A stretch of DNA of 5,412 bases from Dehalococcoidia bacterium (GTDB lineage: Bacteria; Chloroflexota; Dehalococcoidia; GIF9; AB-539-J10). Of this stretch, positions 1 through 5,412 are shown piece by piece. Location of the stretch: assembly GCA_030612345.1 (NCBI GenBank), contig JAUWOB010000077.1, positions 1 through 5,412 on the forward strand, written 5' to 3'. The notes under the pieces are model-generated. The model ran no database searches. It had not been told where the DNA came from and saw nothing but the letters and a program-made list of their open reading frames with translations. The translations under genes were made by a program, and so were the position numbers. Within the stretch, counting starts at the first letter, position 1; each line of letters begins with the position of its first letter.

Positions 1-1174
1 GAACATCAACGAAGATGTCAATCCGGTCAAGTAACGGTCCGCTTATTCTCTTATGATAGCGAGCGATTTCTCCTGCCGCGCATCTGCATTCTTTGAACGG
101 GTCGCCATAATACCCGCAGGGGCAGGGGTTCATAGCAGCAACCAGCATGAAGCTCGCAGGGAAGGTGACACTGCCGTGGACGCGGCTGACGGTAACTGTT
201 CTGTCCTCAATTGGCTGGCGTAGCGATTCCAGGGCACTATGCCCAAACTCGGGGAATTCGTCCAAGAAGAGCACGCCGTGATGGGCCAGGCTTATCTCGC
301 CAGGCCGCGGCCATTGCCCCCCTCCCACCAGGCCAGCATGAGAAACCGTATAGTGAGGCGAACGATAGGGGCGCTCCACAATGATGGGAGTGTCTTGCGG
401 CAGTAATCCGCTAACGCTGTAGAGCTTCGTTACCTCGATAGCTTCCTCCATGGTCAACAAAGGGAGTATCGATGGTAGAGAACGAGCCAACATAGTCTTG
501 CCGCTTCCCGGGGGACCACACATGAGGATGTTGTGTCTTCCTGCCGCTGCTATCTCTGAAGCTCTCTTGGCATGCTCCTGACCCTTGACATAAACGAGGT
601 CGAAGGCATAAGCAGGGCGAAACTCCTGCTCCCAGTTCAACTCGCTACGGTACTCCGGAATGCATATTTCGCCCTGAAGGTGAGCAGCCAGCTGCGCCAG
701 GGATTCGGCAGGAAATGTGTGTATATTATCTATCAGGGAAGCCTCTTTGCCATCATCCCGCGGCACGAATACGGTAGATAAGCCCTTATCTCGAGCCAAA
801 GCTGCCATAGGTAAGACCCCGTGGGTATGGCGCAGCTTACCGTCCAGAGAGAGTTCCCCTAGGAAGATACTGCCGGAGAGGTCAGCGTTTAGCTGTCCCG
901 AGCTAATAAGTATGCCTATAGCTATGGGTAAGTCGTAAGCAGGTCCCTCCTTCTTCAAGTCTGCCGGAGCCAGGTTGACAGTAATACGCCTGCCGGGGAA
1001 CTTGTAGTTTGAGTTTCTTACGGCTGACCTCACTCTTTCTCTTGCCTCCTGGACTGCCTTGTCGGGTAATCCAACGATGGTAAAGGAAGGTAAGCCCGGC
1101 AGCAAGTCCACCTCTACTTCCACCACGGCTCCTTCCAGACCCACAACGGCGGCGCTTTTCACCTTGGCTAGCAT
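1..1174 (-). CDS. comM: ComM/YifB family Mg-chelatase-like AAA+ ATPase, 3' end missing at window edge
   Basis: This is the N-terminal 391 residues of a protein that is usually about 500 long; the C-terminal Mg-chelatase C domain lies outside the window. Seen directly: an N-terminal ChlI-like domain (about residues 20-140, starting [20 protein letters not shown] and including [18 protein letters not shown] and the [16 protein letters not shown] block), then the AAA+ core with Walker A GPPGSGKT (220-227), [16 protein letters not shown] (about 271-286), Walker B LFLDEF (302-307), the Cys-rich [10 protein letters not shown] loop (349-358, with more cysteines at 363 and 365) and [11 protein letters not shown] at the edge. 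Family knowledge: ComM forms hexameric rings and drives branch migration of DNA during natural transformation and recombination in the cytoplasm. The ATG at 1174 is preceded by GGGGAG (1184-1189) at 9 nt spacing. It lies 30 nt behind the PAC2 stop, so it is probably co-transcribed. No frameshift is seen in the visible part. Confidence 0.95.
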   Translation of the reverse strand, partial: MLAKVKSAAVVGLEGAVVEVEVDLLPGLPSFTIVGLPDKAVQEARERVRSAVRNSNYKFPGRRITVNLAPADLKKEGPAYDLPIAIGILISSGQLNADLSGSIFLGELSLDGKLRHTHGVLPMAALARDKGLSTVFVPRDDGKEASLIDNIHTFPAESLAQLAAHLQGEICIPEYRSELNWEQEFRPAYAFDLVYVKGQEHAKRASEIAAAGRHNILMCGPPGSGKTMLARSLPSILPLLTMEEAIEVTKLYSVSGLLPQDTPIIVERPYRSPHYTVSHAGLVGGGQWPRPGEISLAHHGVLFLDEFPEFGHSALESLRQPIEDRTVTVSRVHGSVTFPASFMLVAAMNPCPCGYYGDPFKECRCAAGEIARYHKRISGPLLDRIDIFVDV

Positions 1175-1183
1175 CTTGATGAA

Positions 1184-1189
1184 CTCCCC
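1184..1189 (-). promoter_or_regulatory. Ribosome binding site of comM
   Basis: GGGGAG on the minus strand, 9 nt before the ATG at 1174. It fixes the comM start. The frame is open upstream for only ten more codons, to the TAG that ends the preceding PAC2 gene, and none of those codons is a better start. Confidence 0.7.
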
Positions 1190-1204
1190 TTGTCTGAGTA
1201 CAAT

Positions 1205-2038
1205 CTAACCTCCTGCTCTTAGAAAGCCCTCGATTCTTCTAACCAGTTCTGCATTCTCTTCCTCAGATAGCCTAAGGTTGCTCTCCAGCCTGCCGATGTA
1301 ATCATCGACTTGAGGAAAGCCAGACCTTGCCCGGGCTAGCTGTTGATTCTGCGCTCGAATCTCCGCATCCAAATCGTCAAAATCGAGTTTCAGACCCAGT
1401 CTCTCATTCAAAAAGCTCAGCCCCTTTCTTTGAGCCTGGGGATCTTCTCTCCCTGCCAGATAGAAAGGTATCGGCACCCAAAGGCTTACCGCGGGAATGC
1501 TCCTTCTTTTAGCTATCCACAACAGAAATGAATTCAAGGTTGGCCTCTCGCCGGGTGGAGTTTCATAATCCGTGTCTCCGACCAGGTCATATTGGCTCAA
1601 GGCTTCTTTCATCTCTTCCAAGCTAACTACGGCAAACAACTGGCGCGGCGTAGTATGAGCGCTGAAGCTAACCATTGCCCCAATGGTATACAGTTCCTTC
1701 ATCCCACAATGCCGCACAGCCATATCCAGAACCGAGTTCAGAAATCCGTACGGTTCAGCCTCGGGAAAATCGCTCCGGAAAAGCACCAGCTCATGTTCCT
1801 GGCAGGCATAGAACTTGCTTTCAGGGAACCGGGCCAGATCCTCTCTTATGGCAACTCCACCTAGCGAAAAGAAGCGCTCCGGTTCAATCTCCGCGAATTC
1901 CTGCCCCTCTAGCTTCCGGTTCAGATAGTTGATGGTCCTCAGTCCCAGATTTCCCCCGTCTTTGCTCCAGCCCAGCACCAATGAGGAGTTGCGAAACCCT
2001 GGTTTCTCGCGGTTACTAGCCGGACAATCGCAATTCAA
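1205..2038 (-). CDS. PAC2 family protein (second of a tandem pair, diverged copy)
   Basis: A 277-residue protein of the PAC2 fold family (relatives of proteasome assembly chaperone 2 and archaeal PbaA/PbaB). It aligns along its whole length with the gene upstream: AEIEP (49-53) followed by FF, the YTIGA block near the middle, LNSFLLWIAKRR, a P.P.YL stretch, and a C-terminal helix SEEENAELVRRIEGFL. The glycine loop that reads PGIGNIG in its partner is here GWSKDGGNLG (23-32), and the GLNGLLLGVAKRR segment has become TLNSFLLWIAKRR, so this is the more diverged copy. The start is TTG at 2038; its stretch TTGA overlaps the stop of the upstream gene, and GAGGTG lies 7 nt ahead. No ATG occurs near the N-terminus and about 13 residues precede the domain. 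Translational coupling with the upstream gene is likely. The biochemical role in bacteria is unknown; I infer a chaperone or scaffold function from family only. Confidence 0.85.
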   Translation of the reverse strand: MNCDCPASNREKPGFRNSSLVLGWSKDGGNLGLRTINYLNRKLEGQEFAEIEPERFFSLGGVAIREDLARFPESKFYACQEHELVLFRSDFPEAEPYGFLNSVLDMAVRHCGMKELYTIGAMVSFSAHTTPRQLFAVVSLEEMKEALSQYDLVGDTDYETPPGERPTLNSFLLWIAKRRSIPAVSLWVPIPFYLAGREDPQAQRKGLSFLNERLGLKLDFDDLDAEIRAQNQQLARARSGFPQVDDYIGRLESNLRLSEEENAELVRRIEGFLRAGG

Positions 2039-2946
2039 ACTCCCTCACCTCGCTTCTTGAAGAACGTCTCAACATCTTCCATGATCCTTCTCTTCTCTTC
2101 ATCCGTGATGGGCCCAGGCTCGGCCGGTCGGGCATAGGTCACATCCTTCAGTCTGTCCAGTTGCCCCCTTATCTCCGCAGGGATCTGTCGGTAGAACTCC
2201 TCAATGCTCCGCTCCATTTCTTCGGCTGATTCATCTAGCTTCCCCAGGGGAACATCTATATTCAAACTGCGACACAAAACCTCCAACACCGACTTGGAAG
2301 CCTTGGGATAAGACAAGGGCAATCCCTGAAGATACACCGGTATCTCTCCCATCAGGCACATAGCCTCAAGACCCCTCCTTTTGGCCACTCCCAACAAGAG
2401 TCCATTCAGGCCGGTGATGTTTCCTTGTCCTCCCCCTCCTTCAATATCGGACATGAGTACCGTATTCTCATATCCTCGTATCTCAGGGATCAAGCTCTCG
2501 CTATTGGGCACGGCCCAGACTCTCGGCTTCATTGTATGGTGAGTCAAAGCCCCAGCCGCTCCTGCGGTGTAAACCCTGCTGCACTTGAGTTCCTCAGCTA
2601 CGTCGAGGACGAGGTTAGCCATATGATAAGCTTTCTTTCCCTCGGCATAGGCTCTGCCCCCCTCCCTAGGCTGTTCTTCGCCGACAAAGAGTATTAGATC
2701 TTTTCGCCCCGTTCTCTTGAAATAGAATCTGCTGCCCGGAAACTCCAAATGCTGAAGAATTCCCGTACTGAGCAAGGCCCGCCTGGGATAGAAGAAATCC
2801 CAGGGCTCGATCTCTGCGAACTCCTCTGCCCCCAACATCCCTCTCAACGCATCAACAGTGATTATCCCGATATTGCCTATACCGGGCCAACTGGCTACGA
2901 GAACCGGGTTTTCAAGCTGTACCTCGTAAAGAAACCTGACTCCCAT
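2035..2946 (-). CDS. PAC2 family protein (first of a tandem pair, canonical copy)
   Basis: A 303-residue PAC2-family protein from the ATG at 2946. Visible landmarks: an N-terminal strand and glycine loop PVLVASWPGIGNIG (14-27), AEIEP (44-48), LILFVGEEQP, the YTAGAAGALTHHT block, GGGQGNITGLNGLLLGVAKRRG, then GEIPVYLQ, YPKASKSVLEVL, and a charged helical tail ending in DEEKRRIMEDVETFFKKRG. This is the usual order for archaeal and bacterial PAC2 proteins, and the length is typical. Family knowledge: eukaryotic PAC2 pairs with PAC1 to assemble the proteasome alpha ring, and the archaeal PbaA/PbaB proteins are homologues; bacterial members are mostly uncharacterised. An in-frame GTG at 2955 would add three residues (VRA), but GGGTGA sits well for the ATG while nothing fits the GTG, so I chose the ATG. 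It is the first gene of a likely operon with the second PAC2 gene and comM. Confidence 0.9.
   Translation of the reverse strand: MGVRFLYEVQLENPVLVASWPGIGNIGIITVDALRGMLGAEEFAEIEPWDFFYPRRALLSTGILQHLEFPGSRFYFKRTGRKDLILFVGEEQPREGGRAYAEGKKAYHMANLVLDVAEELKCSRVYTAGAAGALTHHTMKPRVWAVPNSESLIPEIRGYENTVLMSDIEGGGGQGNITGLNGLLLGVAKRRGLEAMCLMGEIPVYLQGLPLSYPKASKSVLEVLCRSLNIDVPLGKLDESAEEMERSIEEFYRQIPAEIRGQLDRLKDVTYARPAEPGPITDEEKRRIMEDVETFFKKRGEGV
2046..2051 (-). promoter_or_regulatory. Ribosome binding site deciding a TTG start
   Basis: GAGGTG on the minus strand lies inside the 3' end of the upstream PAC2 gene, 7 nt before the TTG at 2038. A purine-rich AGGGAG directly next to the TTG is too close to serve. 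The site and the 4-nt stop/start overlap support TTG as a real start. Confidence 0.6.
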
Positions 2947-2955
2947 CGCTCTCAC

Positions 2956-3034
2956 CCAATCTGGTTTTATATTATATACTATCTGCTCGCCTGCGGTGTA
3001 AAATGGCAGTGATCCATCCGTAAGGAGCTAGAAA
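2956..3034. promoter_or_regulatory. Divergent AT-rich intergenic region with promoter signals
   Basis: This 79-nt gap separates the leftward PAC2/comM run from the rightward 198-residue protein gene. On the minus strand a perfect TATAAT (2971-2976) sits about 25 nt before the PAC2 ATG. The best -35-like hexamer, TTTACA (2997-3002), is 20 nt away, longer than usual; it is 18 nt from the overlapping TATATA (2973-2978). On the plus strand TATATT (2968-2973) and TATACT (2975-2980) could be -10 boxes, but I see no good -35. Use as a shared divergent promoter is inferred from gene orientation and AT content. Confidence 0.5.
3022..3027 (+). promoter_or_regulatory. Ribosome binding site of the 198-residue protein gene
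   Basis: AAGGAG, 7 nt ahead of the ATG at 3035. This is a strong match at good spacing and supports both the start and the reality of this otherwise unrecognised gene. Confidence 0.75.
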
Positions 3035-3631
3035 ATGGCAGACTGGGAGAAAGACCTTCCACCGATCGCCAGAGGAAGATTACTCAGAATTGGCGAGTTG
3101 ACACGAGAAGAAAAGGCGAATATCGCGGACTCTGAGAGAATGGGCTCTCTGCTCTCCCAGTTCCACCAGGGGCAGATCGGTCCTGAAAGCCTGTGGAAGA
3201 GGTTAAAGGACGAAGCCAGGCCATCCCTTCTGAGGGAAACCCAGATGAGGCTGGTGAATTCGTTGAGTTTTGCCAGTACTCCGGCGGACCTGCAAAGGAA
3301 GAGCGACGGGATCATTGCCATAGAGACCCTCAAGGAAGACCAGAACACACCTGCAGTTGAGCTCCGGCTGGACCTGATAGAGGATCTACAAAGAAGGTAT
3401 AGAGCAGAAATCGAGCAAGCCTACAACGGCATAAGAGATGAGGTAGAGAGAGACCCTCAATTAAAGCTCAAACAGGTTCAGCAAGGACAAAGCACGGTCA
3501 TGGTTCAATTGACTGTTGATGGGGCAGTTGAACAGATTCCTCAATGGAGGGATTTTCTCTCCGAGCACGAAAAGAGATACACTCAGGAATTTGCCGCAGT
3601 GTTGGAGAGATTGAGGAGCGAGTTACGTTAG
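3035..3631 (+). CDS. Hypothetical helical protein, 198 residues, function unknown
   Basis: I do not recognise this family. The protein is soluble-looking and highly charged, with no signal peptide, membrane segment or cysteine. Residues 1-75 look like short helices (TREEKANIADSERMGSLLSQ, then LWKRLKDEARPSLLRETQMR). Residues 95-140 form a long charged helix with coiled-coil character (VELRLDLIEDLQRRYRAEIE and on). A short strand-like stretch STVMVQLTVDG (153-163) follows, then a final amphipathic helix to the end (FLSEHEKRYTQEFAAVLERL). The good Shine-Dalgarno site, the normal composition and the lack of a competing long frame make it a real gene. The minus-strand frame over 3028-3348 is taken as its shadow. 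It is transcribed away from the PAC2/comM operon from a shared gap, so a link to that operon is possible but unproven. A structural, adaptor or regulatory role would be guesswork. Confidence 0.8.
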   Translation: MADWEKDLPPIARGRLLRIGELTREEKANIADSERMGSLLSQFHQGQIGPESLWKRLKDEARPSLLRETQMRLVNSLSFASTPADLQRKSDGIIAIETLKEDQNTPAVELRLDLIEDLQRRYRAEIEQAYNGIRDEVERDPQLKLKQVQQGQSTVMVQLTVDGAVEQIPQWRDFLSEHEKRYTQEFAAVLERLRSELR

Positions 3632-3644
3632 CGTAACACTCCTC
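3613..3644 (+). terminator. Imperfect hairpin spanning the stop codon, possible terminator
   Basis: GAGGAG and GTTACG on the left pair with CGTAAC and CTCCTC on the right, with a four-base loop TTAG and an internal bulge of three bases against one. The TAG stop of the 198-residue protein gene (3629-3631) falls in the loop. No T-run follows on either strand, so it is not a classic intrinsic terminator. It could stabilise the 3' end or slow transcription between the two convergent genes. Confidence 0.45.
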
Positions 3645-3737
3645 GTACTCCCAATCGTGTCTCTCCCGCCGAGGCGGCCACGCTAATGGAGGCGTGTTCA
3701 GTACGGGTGAGCAACGCCGAGGACTGCCTATCCGCTG
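3632..3737. other. Convergent intergenic gap with small inverted repeats and a 16S-like stretch
   Basis: A 106-nt non-coding gap between two converging genes. It includes the right arm of the stop-codon hairpin, a small CCGCC/GGCGG stem (3667-3677), a CACGC/GCGTG stem (about 3679-3696), and at 3703-3730 a run starting ACGGGTGAGCAACGC that resembles a conserved part of bacterial 16S rRNA. No gene is apparent in it. Confidence 0.5.
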
Positions 3738-4581
3738 CTACACTACTACTTGCATGCCGTCATGAGCAAACTTGAATGCGTCAGACTCCAATGCACAATA
3801 GTCATCGTAGCTACGGTGCCAGTACTCCTCAAGATGAACAAAGAGGATTTTTCTTGCCTCGATGCGTGCCACTACTTCCAGCGTTTGTTCGAAGGTGTAC
3901 AGGGTAGTCCTTGAGGTGTGATCCAACGGGTATCTGAAGCGGTGTCTGAGCCCGGTCTCGAATATTCCAGGCTGGATGACAAGGAGGTCGGGTCGCTGGA
4001 CCTCAACTCGATGCTCCGGGAATGGCTTTGCATCGCATGGGGCATACACAACCCTGCGCCCTCGTTTCTCGAAGACATACACAAAGGCCATCTGCTCACC
4101 GCGATCCACCGAAATGGCCTCGATGCTCACAGGCCCTGCTTGAACGTTGTCGAGAAACGGCGCTAGTCGGATGAACCCTCTCTTCTCATAGGCATCCACC
4201 AGCGGGCCGTACTGGGATTGGATCTTGCGCAACCTATCGTTCAACTCCTCCGGAAGTAATAGGCAAATCTGTTTCTGGGGATAGGCACGCCAGGTAAGAA
4301 AATCGAGGGTGACTTGCTCTACCACCCGAAACCCTTCGACATGGTCAGCATCGAGGTGGCGGAACATGAGATAGTCGAGGCGGGGGATACGGGAACGGTT
4401 CAGCAGACACGAGATCTCCGTCGGCGTGTCGATCATGAGATTGGATGTCATGAAGAAAAGCCGAAGGGCCCGCACGGGCGTAGGGAACGCCTCTCTTCCT
4501 GGCCTGCCGGCAGACCCTGCATTGGCAGAGCGGCTCAGGAATACCCATGCGACCCCCAGAGCCCAGGATAGTCCACTTCAT
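3738..4581 (-). pseudogene. PhnP-like MBL-fold metal-dependent hydrolase, interrupted by one frameshift
   Basis: Two overlapping frames together give one 280-residue metallo-beta-lactamase-fold hydrolase. The first frame gives MKWTILGSGGRMGIPEPLCQ through GPSAFLHDI; the second resumes with NLMIDTPTEIS and runs to the stop. Dropping one G of the GG at 4443-4444 restores HDINLMIDTP exactly as the family expects and makes the length a whole number of codons. Numbered on the repaired protein: LGSGG (6-10), C19/C21/C24 as a likely structural zinc site as in PhnP-type proteins, the metal motif HLDADH (75-80), YAPCD with D183, and a final VHLEE with H249. The usual motif is HxHxDH; here its second His is Asp. 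The reaction is unknown; relatives include phosphodiesterases. The ATG at 4581 begins at the first fold strand but has no clear Shine-Dalgarno; an in-frame GTG at 4629 would add 16 residues. The gene follows the asparagine-synthase-like gene by 68 nt. The extra base could be real or an assembly error. Confidence 0.8.
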
Positions 4582-4649
4582 ACTAATCTGCGGCACATCT
4601 CTGCGGGCAACTAGAGATAAGGCAAACACACCGGCTATGAATCACTCTT

Positions 4650-5412
4650 CTACTTGAAGGGATCCCACCTTACCGTCTGTTTCTCATAGGCCGGCGGGAA
4701 CAGTTTTAGGAACTCGTCGTAATAAAGAAGCTCTTTGAAACTAGCAAAGGGCATGCCGTAGGCTGACCTGGCTCGGCTCTTTATCTCATCGGGGCTGATC
4801 ACTGCGGACACCAGTCCATCCATGACGTCATCCGTGCCAACTCCCATGGCGAATCTGAGCTTCTCACGATTGGCAATCCGCTCGGGAAGCATGTCCCGGA
4901 ATGCCTCACGCAGAATGAACTTCTCTATCTGCTGCTCGCCGTAAATCTTCCAGGCCATCGGTATCTTCCTGGCGAAAGCGGCAACCCATGCATCCAAGAA
5001 CGGCATCCGGTAAACCACGGCGTTCGCCATCCAGGCCCGGTCTAGGCGCCTCAGGGCAGTGTTGTAGGCGATATCCAGCAACCTCTGGGCAAGCTGCTCC
5101 CGGTGCACGTCGCCCGTCACCTTCGGGCTCTTTAGAACCATGCGGTATCCTCCAAACAGCTCATCCGCCCCTTCACCGACCAGGACGATATCGGCATACT
5201 CCTTCGCCATCCGCGCAACATAGTAGTTGGAGATAACGCCCGATACGCAGTCCTCGTCAAAACTCTCAAGGTGCCACACTGCCCGGGGGATCAAATCGGA
5301 AATATCTACATCGGTTATGCGATAGATGTGAAGATTGTGTTCAAGGCCGAGGAACCTAGCCATCAGCACGGCGTTCTCGAGGTCGGGGCCCGGCGCATGA
5401 TCAATGGTGCTG
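4650..5412 (-). CDS. Asparagine synthase family protein, C-terminal synthetase domain, 5' end outside window
   Basis: The last 253 residues of an asparagine synthase (AsnB-type) C-terminal domain. The frame stays open through the right edge, so the GTG at 5369 is an internal Val, not a start. The visible part begins STIDHAPGPDLENA, the region after the pyrophosphate loop that in this family reads close to SPDLENA. The SGGxDS ATP-binding loop itself lies beyond the edge. GEGADELFGGY (visible residues 79-89) is the diagnostic motif, followed by YRMPFLDAWVAAFARKIP and NREKLRFAMGVG, both typical of the domain. Family knowledge: the domain adenylates a carboxylate such as aspartate and passes ammonia to it; an N-terminal glutaminase domain may or may not be present, and I cannot tell here. 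True asparagine synthetases and relatives that modify other substrates look alike at this level, so I give no symbol. The metallo-hydrolase gene lies 68 nt downstream in the same direction, and co-transcription is possible. Confidence 0.88.
   Translation of the reverse strand, partial: STIDHAPGPDLENAVLMARFLGLEHNLHIYRITDVDISDLIPRAVWHLESFDEDCVSGVISNYYVARMAKEYADIVLVGEGADELFGGYRMVLKSPKVTGDVHREQLAQRLLDIAYNTALRRLDRAWMANAVVYRMPFLDAWVAAFARKIPMAWKIYGEQQIEKFILREAFRDMLPERIANREKLRFAMGVGTDDVMDGLVSAVISPDEIKSRARSAYGMPFASFKELLYYDEFLKLFPPAYEKQTVRWDPFK

Noticed and set aside
350..355. ComM has His-Tyr (PHYT) where many homologues have His-His.
   Set aside because: I believe the Tyr form occurs in other Chloroflexota ComM proteins. 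Walker A, Walker B and all other motifs are intact, so it is not a sign of damage.
572..938. Plus-strand open frames of 69 and 73 codons.
   Set aside because: They lie antisense to the well-supported comM coding sequence and show no family resemblance or ribosome site.
2561..3002. The 13-mer cctgcggtgtaaa occurs at 2561-2573 (inside the first PAC2 gene) and at 2990-3002 (in the divergent gap).
   Set aside because: One chance 13-base match in a window this size is not surprising, the flanks differ, and one copy is under coding constraint.
3028..3348. Minus-strand open frame of 106 codons opposite the 198-residue protein gene.
   Set aside because: The plus-strand gene has a strong ribosome site and more natural composition; the minus frame is rich in Ser, Leu and Phe, as expected of an antisense shadow.
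4475..4475. A start at 4475 for a shorter, intact hydrolase.
   Set aside because: It would drop the LGSGG strand and the cysteine cluster, and its first 11 residues are an off-frame reading of the real N-terminal region.
4988..5236. Plus-strand frame of 82 codons rich in Pro, Arg and Ser.
   Set aside because: It is antisense to the conserved synthetase domain, and its composition is typical of a shadow frame in GC-rich DNA.
5369..5369. GTG at 5369 as the start of the asparagine-synthase-like gene.
   Set aside because: The frame continues upstream to the window edge with family-like sequence (GPDLENA just before it), so this Val is internal.

Overview
The window reads as ordinary chromosomal DNA from a bacterium. 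It has six protein genes, two of them cut by the window edges, and no tRNA gene, CRISPR array, insertion sequence or phage gene that I can see. A bacterial ComM/YifB gene sits directly behind two tandem PAC2-family genes, and GTG/TTG codons are used as starts or candidate starts. Base composition is moderate, at about half G+C. Together these look like an uncultured Chloroflexota of the Dehalococcoidia type. That is an inference from gene content and protein flavour, not from a marker gene.

Layout. Positions 1-2946 hold a leftward three-gene run on the minus strand: PAC2 protein 1 (start near 2946), then PAC2 protein 2 (TTG start overlapping the previous stop by 4 nt), then comM, which starts 30 nt further on at 1174 and runs off the left edge after 391 codons. 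The tight spacing and good ribosome binding sites point to one transcript. It probably starts in the AT-rich gap at 2956-3034, which carries a TATAAT box. A rightward gene for a 198-residue helical protein of unknown function (3035-3631) leaves the same gap. Its stop codon lies in the loop of an imperfect hairpin.

Positions 3632-3737 are a short convergent gap with small inverted repeats and a stretch that resembles the 5' part of 16S rRNA. To its right, on the minus strand, lie a PhnP-like metallo-beta-lactamase-fold hydrolase gene broken by one extra base near 4443, and upstream of that the C-terminal synthetase domain of an asparagine synthase family protein that enters from the right edge.

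How the genes may work together. The PAC2/PAC2/comM set is the only convincing operon. ComM is a hexameric AAA+ motor acting on DNA branches during uptake and recombination. PAC2 proteins are related to proteasome assembly chaperones, but their role in bacteria is mostly unknown. I see no clear new defence or mobile system. The points most worth following up are the broken hydrolase with its altered metal motif, the diverged PAC2 pair coupled to comM, and the 16S-like fragment.
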